NCBI GenBank assembly: GCA_034667405.1
Contig: JAXDJX010000002.1
Location: 62,001 to 126,000 of the forward strand
DNA length: 64,000 nt
Direction of reading: 5' to 3'
Origin: JANXVR01 sp034667405
GTDB taxonomy: Bacteria > Actinomycetota > UBA4738 > HRBIN12
Shown: one piece after another, positions 57,391-64,000 of the stretch
Layout of the letters: each line of letters opens with the position of its first letter
Numbering within the stretch: position 1 is the stretch's first letter
Notes under the pieces: model-generated
Told to the model about the DNA's origin: nothing
What the model saw: the letters and a program-made list of their open reading frames with translations, nothing else
The model's database searches: none
Program-made: the position numbers and the translations under genes

Positions 57391-59382
57391 ATGACCGACC
57401 GCCTTCGTCTCGTTCTGGCCAGCTTCCTCATGCTGTTCACGGAACTGATCCTGATCCGGTGGTCGGGCGCGAACATCGTTTTCCTCTCCTACTTCTCGAA
57501 TTTCGTGTTGTTGGGCAGCTTCCTGGGGATCGGTGTCGGATTCCTGCGCGCGAGATCGAAGGTCGACCTGTTCCGCGCGGCGCCGGTGGTCATGGCGTTC
57601 TTCATCGCGTTCGTCCTGAAGTTTCCGGTGGTGATCGATCGATCCGGATCGACGCTCGTGTTCTTTGGTTCGCTCACAGAACGTGGATTGCCGATGTGGG
57701 TCATGCTGCCGATCGTCTTCTCTGCGGTCGCGTTGATCATGGCCTGCATCGCCCAAGGCGTTGGGCGGCTGTTCGGACGGTTCGAACCGCTGGAGGCGTA
57801 CCGGCTGGACATCCTAGGGAGCGTCCTGGGGATCGCGGCGTTCTCCCTTCTGTCGTTCTTGGGGACGACGCCGGTCGTGTGGGGAACGGTGATGGCCATC
57901 GTGTTCGTGCTGGCGATGGGCCGGCGACCGGCGCTGCTCTCCGCGTTGGCCCTGGTCGCCGTGGTCATGATGCTGGCGGTGGGGTCGAGCGGCGACCTCA
58001 CCAGGTGGTCGCCGTACTACAAGATCACTGCCCTTCCCTTCGGGGTCGAGGGCCACCTCGCGTACCAGGTGAGCGTCAATGGCATCCCACATCAGACCAT
58101 CCTCGATGCGGCCGAACGTGTGAAGCTCGAGCCAACGTACGGACTGCCGTATGTGCGCGCGACGAACAACCCCTTGCGAAGCGTCCTCATCGTCGGTGCG
58201 GGAACCGGGAGCGATGTCGCGATCGCGCTCAACGCGGGCGCACAACATGTCGACGCCGTGGAGATCGATCCGGAGCTGCTCCAGCTCGGGCGGGACCTCC
58301 ACCCCGATCAGCCCTATCAAGACCCGAGGGTGACGGCGATCGTGAACGATGGCCGCGCCTACCTGGAACGCACGACGAAGACCTACGACCTCATCCTGTT
58401 CGCATTGCCGGATTCGCTCACGTTGGTGAGCGGGCAGTCCGCGCTTCGGCTGGAGAGCTACCTGTTCACGAAGGAGGCAATGGCTTCCGCCGCAGCGCAT
58501 CTGAACCCGGGTGGTTCGTTCGGGATGTACAACTATTACCGCGAGCTGTGGCTCCTGGACCGGCTCGCGGGAACGCTCCAAGAGGTGTACGGGCGTGCGC
58601 CCTGCGTGGACACGACCGGCGCGGGTGGATACATCGGTGGCTTCTCGGTGCTCATGGATTCCAAGGACGCGGGAGCGCTCACGTGCGACCAGACCTGGAC
58701 CCCCGGCGAACGCGTCGTGCCCGCGCCGGCCACCGACGACCACCCGTTCGTCTACCTGCGAACCCGCACCATCCCGGGGCTCTATCTCCTGGTGTTGGGC
58801 CTGGTGCTGCTGGCGGCCGTGGTCCTGGTTCGTGTGGCAGGTGGACCGCTCGGTGCGATGCGGACATACCTCGATCTCTTCTTCATGGGTGTCGCCTTCT
58901 TGCTCCTGGAAACGAAGAACGTGGTGCAATTCGCGCTGTTGTTCGGCACCACATGGTTCGTGAACGCGTTGGTGTTCGGGGGCATCCTGCTGACGGTGTT
59001 GGCGGCCGTCGAGACGGCGAAGCGTGTTCGTCTCCGCAGGACGTGGCTGCTCTGGCTGGGTCTTGCGGTCGCCATCAGTGTCGCATGGCTGGTGCCCGCC
59101 CACTCCTTGCTGTCGCTCACGTTGATACCCAGGTTCGTCGCGGCGGTCGCGCTCGCATTCGCCCCCGTCTACCTCGCGAACCTCATCTTCGCCGACCGCT
59201 TCCGATCGGTGGGGGAATCCACCGTGGCATTCGGCGCCAATCTGTTAGGCGCGATGGTAGGCGGCGTTGTCGAGTACCTCTCGCTACTGATCGGCTACCG
59301 GTCGCTCCTGTCAGTGGCGGCCGGGGTCTACGCGCTTGCGTTCATGTTCGGCAGGGTTCACCTCACCGTCGCCGAGGCGTAG
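57391..59382 (+). CDS. Membrane spermidine-synthase-like protein (fused TM and SAM-dependent domains)
   Basis: The 663-residue protein has about six membrane helices before residue 200, a soluble spermidine/spermine-synthase-like domain (about 205-460) and a further block of membrane helices to the end. The SAM-binding part shows SVLIVGAGTGSDVAIALNAG and DAVEIDPELLQLG. At the catalytic loop, polyamine synthases have D-x-x-D (for example DSSDP), but here the sequence is FALPDS, with Ala338 where the first Asp should be and Asp341 retained. So true polyamine synthesis is doubtful. Fused proteins of this type are common but uncharacterised. The start follows a leaderless promoter hexamer. Confidence 0.82.
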   Translation: MTDRLRLVLASFLMLFTELILIRWSGANIVFLSYFSNFVLLGSFLGIGVGFLRARSKVDLFRAAPVVMAFFIAFVLKFPVVIDRSGSTLVFFGSLTERGLPMWVMLPIVFSAVALIMACIAQGVGRLFGRFEPLEAYRLDILGSVLGIAAFSLLSFLGTTPVVWGTVMAIVFVLAMGRRPALLSALALVAVVMMLAVGSSGDLTRWSPYYKITALPFGVEGHLAYQVSVNGIPHQTILDAAERVKLEPTYGLPYVRATNNPLRSVLIVGAGTGSDVAIALNAGAQHVDAVEIDPELLQLGRDLHPDQPYQDPRVTAIVNDGRAYLERTTKTYDLILFALPDSLTLVSGQSALRLESYLFTKEAMASAAAHLNPGGSFGMYNYYRELWLLDRLAGTLQEVYGRAPCVDTTGAGGYIGGFSVLMDSKDAGALTCDQTWTPGERVVPAPATDDHPFVYLRTRTIPGLYLLVLGLVLLAAVVLVRVAGGPLGAMRTYLDLFFMGVAFLLLETKNVVQFALLFGTTWFVNALVFGGILLTVLAAVETAKRVRLRRTWLLWLGLAVAISVAWLVPAHSLLSLTLIPRFVAAVALAFAPVYLANLIFADRFRSVGESTVAFGANLLGAMVGGVVEYLSLLIGYRSLLSVAAGVYALAFMFGRVHLTVAEA

Positions 59383-59418
59383 GGCTGTAGGCTTCGCCCA
59401 CCGGACCCGGGAGTCGAC

Positions 59419-60345
59419 GTGGCAGTCATCACCATCGAAGGTCTGCGCAAGGAATACCGGCGTTTCCGCCGGCCCTCCACCGTCGCGGTGGATGGGCTGG
59501 ACCTCGAGGTCCCCGAAGGCGGCGTGTTCGGCTTCCTGGGACCCAACGGCGCGGGCAAGACCACCACCATCCGATGTCTGCTGGGGCTGGTCCATCCGAG
59601 CGTCGGGAACGTGCAGCTGCTGGGCGCCGATGTGCCGCACGCTCTTCCCCAGGTGATCGGCCGGGTCGGTTCTATCGTGGAGAGCCCCGCACTGTTCCCG
59701 CGGTTCAGCGGACGGCGGAACCTGGAGATCCTGGGGAGGATCCAGGGTGTGGGCCCCGTCGCGGTCGCCGACTCCCTGGCCCGTGTGGGCCTGGCCGAGC
59801 GCGGCGACGACATGGTGAAAACGTATTCCCTGGGGATGAAGCAACGGCTGGGGATCGCGGCTGCGTTGCTGAAAGACCCCGCCATCCTCATCCTGGACGA
59901 GCCGGCGAACGGGCTGGACCCTGCGGGCATCGTCGAGGTTCGCGGTCTGTTGAAGTCCCTCGGTGCCGAGGGGCGAACGGTCTTCGTGTCAAGCCACATC
60001 CTCTCGGAGGTCGAGCAGACGGCCGACCGCGTAGCCATCCTCGCGCGCGGCAGGTGCGTCGCGACCGGACCCGTACACGAAGTCTTGGCCAGTAGCGGCG
60101 GCGAGGGGATGGTTGCGCGGGTTGAAGATCTGGCCGCCGGAGAACGGACGCTGCGCGCGGCGGGGATGCCCGCGACCGTAGACGCCGACGTTCTGCGGAT
60201 CTCGGTGCCGGCATCGGAAGGAGCCGCCATCACCCGCACGCTCGCCGCGGCAGGTCTCTACGTCAGCGAACTCCGACCGGACGAAGTGGACCTGGAAACG
60301 GTGTTCCTGGAACTCACCAAAGGCGACTCGGGGGATGTTCGATGA
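59419..60345 (+). CDS. ABC transporter ATP-binding protein (ABC-2 export type)
   Basis: The 308-residue ATPase has Walker A GPNGAGKTTT, signature YSLGMKQRL, Walker B ILILDEPANGLDP and switch His in FVSSHILSEVEQ. The SLGMKQ signature and the C-terminal extension after about residue 215 fit the drug/lipid exporter (DrrA/CcmA-like) class. It pairs with the permease downstream, which overlaps it by 4 bases. The GTG follows GGGAG by 6 bases; TAGGCT at 59388-59393 could be the -10. Confidence 0.92.
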   Translation: MAVITIEGLRKEYRRFRRPSTVAVDGLDLEVPEGGVFGFLGPNGAGKTTTIRCLLGLVHPSVGNVQLLGADVPHALPQVIGRVGSIVESPALFPRFSGRRNLEILGRIQGVGPVAVADSLARVGLAERGDDMVKTYSLGMKQRLGIAAALLKDPAILILDEPANGLDPAGIVEVRGLLKSLGAEGRTVFVSSHILSEVEQTADRVAILARGRCVATGPVHEVLASSGGEGMVARVEDLAAGERTLRAAGMPATVDADVLRISVPASEGAAITRTLAAAGLYVSELRPDEVDLETVFLELTKGDSGDVR

Positions 60346-61250
60346 TCCCTCTCCTGTCCTCGGAACTTCTCCGTGCCCGCTCGCGCAAGCTCGTGAAGGT
60401 CTTGCTGATCGTGGCCGTAGTCGGGATCACGGTGGGTGTGGTGATCGGCGCGATCAACTCGCACAAACCCTCGGCGGCTGTGGTGGCGCGAGCGCAAGCG
60501 CAGCGGCAAGCCGACATCAAGCGATGTCTGGCGACGCCGGTGCCGGGTGGCCAGACGAGCACAGGCACGACCCGTGAGGAAGGTTGTACGCCTCCGTTGA
60601 GCGCGTACCTGCCCGCGCAGTCCTTCGACGTGAACGCGATCGGCGATCTCTTGCGGGGAACGTCGGTGAACCTCATCGTGATGGGGTGGTTGGTCGGTGC
60701 GTCTCTAGCCGGAGCCGAATGGGCCGCCGGAACCATGACCACGCTGCTGACGTGGGAACCCCGGAGGATCCGTGTGCTGCTCGCGAAGCTGGTCGCAGTG
60801 ATCGTGACGGTGCTGCTACTGACCCTTGCACTGCAACTCTTCCTGGTGGGGATGCTGTGGCTCCTGGCGGCCACCCGAGGGCTCAACGTTCCCGATGCCG
60901 GCCTATGGCGTGGGGTCTTTGGGTCCATGTTGCGGGTGAGCGCGATCTCGGCGGTGGCCGGCCTCTTCGGGATGGCGATCGCCATGTACACACGGAGCGT
61001 GACGGCGGCGATGGCCTCAGGGTTCATCTATCTCGCCGTGATCGAAGGGCTGATACGCGGATACAAGCCGGGCTTCTCCCGGTATCTGGTCGGGGACAAC
61101 GCAGCGGCATGGGTCAGCGGCCATCCGTTCTCTGCGACCGACCCGAGCTATTCGGTCACCGTTGCGCACGCCGTCGTGGTGCTCCTGATCTACTCGGCGC
61201 TCCTCGTCACGGCAGCCGCCATCTCGTTCCGCAGCCGCGACGTCACATAG
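60342..61250 (+). CDS. ABC-2 type permease
   Basis: The 302-residue protein has six membrane helices, with a long extracellular loop (about residues 45-105) after the first and the typical GAEWAAGTMTTLLTWEPRR cytoplasmic segment, in which Glu and the Gly-Thr repeat mark the ABC-2 permease coupling region. It forms an exporter with the preceding ATPase. Substrate unknown. Its end overlaps the convergent DUF5317 gene by 8 bases. Confidence 0.88.
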   Translation: MIPLLSSELLRARSRKLVKVLLIVAVVGITVGVVIGAINSHKPSAAVVARAQAQRQADIKRCLATPVPGGQTSTGTTREEGCTPPLSAYLPAQSFDVNAIGDLLRGTSVNLIVMGWLVGASLAGAEWAAGTMTTLLTWEPRRIRVLLAKLVAVIVTVLLLTLALQLFLVGMLWLLAATRGLNVPDAGLWRGVFGSMLRVSAISAVAGLFGMAIAMYTRSVTAAMASGFIYLAVIEGLIRGYKPGFSRYLVGDNAAAWVSGHPFSATDPSYSVTVAHAVVVLLIYSALLVTAAAISFRSRDVT

Positions 61251-61788
61251 CTACCGAACGACGGCGCCGTTCGCGCTCCGGCTGCATGGCCGCGACGATG
61301 AACCATGCGACGCCGACGTGCACGCAGATATCCCCGACCGATACCGCCTGTCCGATCGGACTCGGGATGGCGATGACATCGGCGAGCGGGGACAGGATGG
61401 TGTCGGTATCGGCTAGGTGGTGTTTCGCGCCACCGTGGGCGATCAACTCGGAGACGGTCGAGGCCTGACCGGACTCGCGCAGGGCGGGGGCGGTGACAGG
61501 CATCCCGTGGTTCGCCGCGATGACCAAGAGGTTGAGACCCAGTCCCACTAGGATCAGTAGGAAGCCCGCCGCCCGAAGGTTCAGCATCGCGAAGGCCATC
61601 AGCAGGATGAACGAAGCGATGAGCGCAAGGAAGGCCGCTTCTCCGGAAAGCGGGGCGAGCTGGAGGGCGATCCCGCCGACGGCCAGCCACCCCCACCCCA
61701 CCGACACCGACGGGAACCCGGCCAGGGATCGTCGGGTGGCCAGACCGATCGCGAACGCGACCACGATGGTCGCCAGGATCAGCTTCAC
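61243..61788 (-). CDS. DUF5317 membrane protein
   Basis: The 181-residue protein has four or five membrane helices and the family pattern of DUF5317: NLLVIAANHGMPV, then KHHLADTDTILSPLADVIAIPSP and SVGDICVHVGVAWFI. Function is unknown; homologues are widespread in Actinomycetota and Firmicutes. The GTG at 61788 is preceded after 6 bases by TAGCGT, whose first three bases are the larC stop. Confidence 0.8.
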   Translation of the reverse strand: MKLILATIVVAFAIGLATRRSLAGFPSVSVGWGWLAVGGIALQLAPLSGEAAFLALIASFILLMAFAMLNLRAAGFLLILVGLGLNLLVIAANHGMPVTAPALRESGQASTVSELIAHGGAKHHLADTDTILSPLADVIAIPSPIGQAVSVGDICVHVGVAWFIVAAMQPERERRRRSVAM

Positions 61789-61794
61789 GCGGGA

Positions 61795-61800
61795 ACGCTA
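61795..61800 (-). promoter_or_regulatory. Candidate -10 element (TAGCGT) of the DUF5317 gene
   Basis: TAGCGT on the minus strand lies 6 bases before the GTG at 61788. It overlaps the larC stop codon (TAG), so chance accounts for part of the match. Confidence 0.35.
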
Positions 61801-63000
61801 TCGCGCTTGGTCGCGGAGCACCTCACGCGCCAGGCGCAACGCCTGTTCGTAGACATCGCGGGCCGGGACGCCCGCTTCCCGCGCGAGCTTCACGCAGTCC
61901 TCGAACTCCGGCGCCGCGGTCACCACGGCGTCCTCCAAGACCCCGAGCTTGACCCGCACGACTCCGAATGCCGTTCGAACCTCCAATGATCCGCGTTCAA
62001 GCGCAGTCTTTTCCACCGTGGACGCCCGCACACCGAGCGTTCCGGTTTCCCGGAACAGCACCTGCCGCAGAGCCTCGGCCCGCGCCGGGCTGCACAGGAC
62101 GCTCACGGTAACGGCCGGCCGGCCCTTCTTCATGACGATCGGCGTGAGCCACGCGTCCTGGGCCCCGCCCTCGAATAGGCGCTCCAGTACGTAGGGGTAG
62201 AGCTCGGGGTTGAGATCGTCGATGTTGGTTTCAAGGAGCGTTTCACCCGATCCGTGTGGCCTCGTGTCGTCGTGGCTCTCTGCCGGTTCGCCTTCGCCGA
62301 TGATGACGCGAAGCACGTTCGGGAAATCCTGGCGGATGGTTCCCGCACCGTAGCCGACGGCCTCGGTCCGGATGCGTGGGAGCTCCCCGAAGCCCTCGAC
62401 CGTCGAAGCCAGGATCGCCGCGCCCGTCGGGGTCACCAACTCCATAGGCACGCCGCGCGAGTACATCGGGACCCCGCGCAGGAGCTCGACCACGGCGGGG
62501 GCCGGGATCGGCATCATCCCGTGTTCTGTCTTCACCATCCCGAACCCCGTCGGCACCGCCGATGCGAACATCCGCTCGACCTCCAGCATGGTGAGCGCCA
62601 ACGCCGTCCCCGTGATGTCGACGATCGAATCGACGGCACCCACCTCGTGGAAGGCGACCTGTTCGACCTCACGGTTGTGCACGGCGCCCTCGGCCTCGGC
62701 GAGCCGGCGGAAGATCCGTTGTGCGAGCGCCTTCGCGTCCGCAGGGAGATCCGCCTCCTCCAAGAGCGCCCGGATGTTCGCGTAGGTCCGTACCACCGCG
62801 CTTGACCCCGAATGCACGGTGACCTTCGTGGCGTGGATGCCGTGAGTGTCGACGCTTCCCACCTCGATCTCGAACGGTTCGATGGGCAGGGTGGAGAGTC
62901 GTTCACTGATGACGTCGGCGTCGGCGCCGGCTTGGATGAGCGCGCCGAGCGCCATGTCGCCGGAGATGCCGGCGATACAGTCGAAGTAGAGGATCCTCAC
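61798..63000 (-). CDS. larC: Nickel-pincer cofactor biosynthesis protein LarC
   Basis: The 400-residue protein matches LarC (DUF111): YFDCIAGISGDMALGALIQAG at the N-terminus, VAFHEVGAVDSIVDITG, GFGMVKTEHGMMPIPAPAVVELL, VELVTPTGAAIL-like sequence MELVTPTGAAILAS, and VLLETNIDDLNPE-like LLETNIDDLNPELYPYVLE. LarC is a CTP-dependent enzyme that inserts nickel into the pincer nucleotide made by LarB and LarE. In Lactobacillus larC is expressed by a programmed frameshift; here it is one continuous frame. The GTG overlaps larB by 4 bases. Confidence 0.94.
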   Translation of the reverse strand: MRILYFDCIAGISGDMALGALIQAGADADVISERLSTLPIEPFEIEVGSVDTHGIHATKVTVHSGSSAVVRTYANIRALLEEADLPADAKALAQRIFRRLAEAEGAVHNREVEQVAFHEVGAVDSIVDITGTALALTMLEVERMFASAVPTGFGMVKTEHGMMPIPAPAVVELLRGVPMYSRGVPMELVTPTGAAILASTVEGFGELPRIRTEAVGYGAGTIRQDFPNVLRVIIGEGEPAESHDDTRPHGSGETLLETNIDDLNPELYPYVLERLFEGGAQDAWLTPIVMKKGRPAVTVSVLCSPARAEALRQVLFRETGTLGVRASTVEKTALERGSLEVRTAFGVVRVKLGVLEDAVVTAAPEFEDCVKLAREAGVPARDVYEQALRLAREVLRDQAR

Positions 63001-63788
63001 GGACCGGGGTCCGTCTCGCGCGCGGCGGCCACGCGCCGCACGGCACGGAAGGCGGCCTGAGCGGCACCGAACCCGTTGTCGATGTTCACGACACTCACCC
63101 CGGGTGCGCACGACGACATCATCGAAAGCAGCGCCGTCAGCCCTTCGAACGACGCGCCGTATCCGATGCTGGTGGGAACCGCGACGATGGGCGTGGACGT
63201 CAACCCCGCCACCACGCTGGGCAATGCGCCTTCCATGCCGGCGACCACGATGACCGCATCAGCCGCTTCGAACGTCGCGCGGTGCTCCAGCACCCGATGC
63301 ACGCCGGCGACGCCGACGTCGGTGATCCTCACCACGGCTACCCCGGCCGCTTCGAGGGCGACCGAGGCCTCCTCCGCGACGGGAAGGTCGGACGTGCCGG
63401 CGGCGACCACGGCAACGGTCGCCGCAACCCGATCCTCGGCTGCCTTCACCACGACGAGCCGCGAGCGTTCGTCATACCGCGCGGCGGGAACAGCGGCGAT
63501 CGCAGCCGTCGCCTGCTCGGGTGTCGCGCGCGTGACCAGGACGGCTCCGGTCGCCTCCGCCGCGAGCGACACGGCGATGTCGGCGACCTGCTTCGGTGTT
63601 TTTCCGGGACCGTAGATGGCCTCGGGGTGCCCGGTTCGGAGTTCGCGATGGTGATCGACGCGGGCATCAGGCACCGTTTCGTACGGCAGGGTTCGCAGCA
63701 CGTCGACCGCGTCGGTCACCGGCGTGCGGCCTGCAGCTACGTCATCGAGCAATCGCGCGAGGCTTCGTTCGTCCACGAGGAGGGCCAT
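62997..63788 (-). CDS. larB: Nickel-pincer cofactor biosynthesis protein LarB
   Basis: The 263-residue protein matches LarB: an N-terminal helical region with ARVDHHRELRTGHPEAIYG and a C-terminal PurE-like domain with VVVAAGTSDLPVAEEA, VGVAGVHRVL, VVAGMEGALPSVVAGL and PIVAVPTSIGYGASFEG. LarB carboxylates and hydrolyses nicotinic acid adenine dinucleotide, the first step to the nickel-pincer nucleotide. LarE (sulfur transfer) and a LarA-type racemase are not in the window. The gene is divergent from the gene at the right edge. Confidence 0.94.
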   Translation of the reverse strand: MALLVDERSLARLLDDVAAGRTPVTDAVDVLRTLPYETVPDARVDHHRELRTGHPEAIYGPGKTPKQVADIAVSLAAEATGAVLVTRATPEQATAAIAAVPAARYDERSRLVVVKAAEDRVAATVAVVAAGTSDLPVAEEASVALEAAGVAVVRITDVGVAGVHRVLEHRATFEAADAVIVVAGMEGALPSVVAGLTSTPIVAVPTSIGYGASFEGLTALLSMMSSCAPGVSVVNIDNGFGAAQAAFRAVRRVAAARETDPGP

Positions 63789-63796
63789 CGTATACT
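63768..63796 (+). promoter_or_regulatory. Promoter of the gene at the right edge
   Basis: TTCGTC (63768-63773) and TATACT (63791-63796), 17 bases apart, form the most canonical promoter in the window, overlapping the larB start. The message would have a leader of about 45 bases. Confidence 0.55.
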
Positions 63797-63847
63797 TCGG
63801 GCTCCCTTCCGGAACGTCGACGTCCGGGCGGATCGGAGCCTCGCAGC

Positions 63848-64000
63848 ATGACCTTTTCCCTACACACGCTCACGCTCCTCACCCTCATCGCGCTTGGTCT
63901 TGCCGTGCTTGCACTCGCCTTCGCGATGACCGGAAGCACCACCAAGCGCCGTCTGAAGCTGCCGAACGACCCCATCGCTCTGGACGAGACGCTCCGGGGC
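63848..64000 (+). CDS. N-terminus of a membrane-anchored protein, truncated at the window edge
   Basis: The frame is open from ATG 63848 to the last base (51 codons, no stop). It begins MTFSLHTLTLLTLIALGLAV with one membrane helix (about residues 8-27), then TTKRRLKLPNDPIALDETL, probably the start of a cytoplasmic or coiled region. I cannot assign a family from this fragment. GGAG lies 16 bases before the start, a poor spacing. Confidence 0.5.
   Translation, partial: MTFSLHTLTLLTLIALGLAVLALAFAMTGSTTKRRLKLPNDPIALDETLRG

Noticed and set aside
57459..59390. A 643-codon alternative plus-strand frame in the spermidine-synthase-like gene
   Set aside because: It is Arg/Gly-rich and lacks the membrane helices and SAM motif found in the chosen frame.

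Overview
The window is a 64 kb piece of a high-GC, gene-dense bacterial chromosome, almost certainly from an uncultured or poorly known member of the Actinomycetota. The evidence is the cell-division gene crgA, a complete fhaA-fhaB-pstP-ftsW/rodA-pbpA-pknB (PASTA kinase) operon with a tRNA-Leu gene just upstream of fhaA as in mycobacteria, an actinobacterial sulfur-assimilation operon with its small zinc-ribbon gene and a Cys-Cys leader peptide, and many starts that look leaderless (TANNNT 6-8 bases before ATG or GTG). I saw no integrase, transposase, CRISPR array or prophage. The region reads as core chromosome with a few lineage-specific patches.

Layout. 1-10.4 kb: a truncated YbjN-like chaperone, a degenerate membrane histidine-kinase-like protein, a Tat-exported GH16-like protein, a small conserved pair of unknown function, a secreted PQQ-type sugar dehydrogenase, an orphan molybdenum-hydroxylase large subunit, a secreted His/Asn/Gly repeat protein, an S9 peptidase and a zinc-ribbon protein. 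10.4-21.8 kb: a cluster of DnaA-box-like sites, crgA with a membrane partner, a heterodimeric ABC exporter in an operon with a penicillin-acylase-family hydrolase, an acyl-CoA synthetase with a GNAT acetyltransferase, a secreted beta-propeller and a flippase-like protein.

21.9-26.2 kb is assimilatory sulfate reduction and siroheme synthesis (leader peptide, sulfite reductase, zinc ribbon, APS reductase, precorrin-2 dehydrogenase, uroporphyrinogen methyltransferase), each gene overlapping the next. 26.2-29.8 kb has an FMN-binding protein, isocitrate lyase behind an attenuator-like terminator and a palindromic operator, and a delta-60 repeat protein. 29.9-36.3 kb is the histidine operon, led by a tiny membrane protein and running hisD-C-B-H-A-F-I then hisG; hisE is absent.

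36.3-46.9 kb is the growth and division operon, extended downstream by a long two-domain ThyX-like gene and a beta-lactamase-fold hydrolase. 47.0-54.9 kb is mixed: beta-helix protein, TPR-like protein, small membrane proteins, nitroreductase, VOC protein, HtrA-type protease, M24 peptidase and YaaA. 54.9-57.3 kb is a polysaccharide or glycoconjugate set (acetyltransferase, sugar-phosphate transferase, GT87-like protein). 57.4-64 kb has a membrane spermidine-synthase-like protein, an ABC-2 exporter, a DUF5317 protein, larC-larB for the nickel-pincer cofactor, and the start of one more gene at the edge.

The leads I rate highest are the Cys-Cys leader peptide before sulfite reductase, the repeated leaderless promoter pattern, the histidine-kinase-like protein that lacks its phospho-acceptor and ATP-site residues, the terminator in the aceA leader, and the DnaA-box-like cluster beside crgA. 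All were read by eye; no database search was run.
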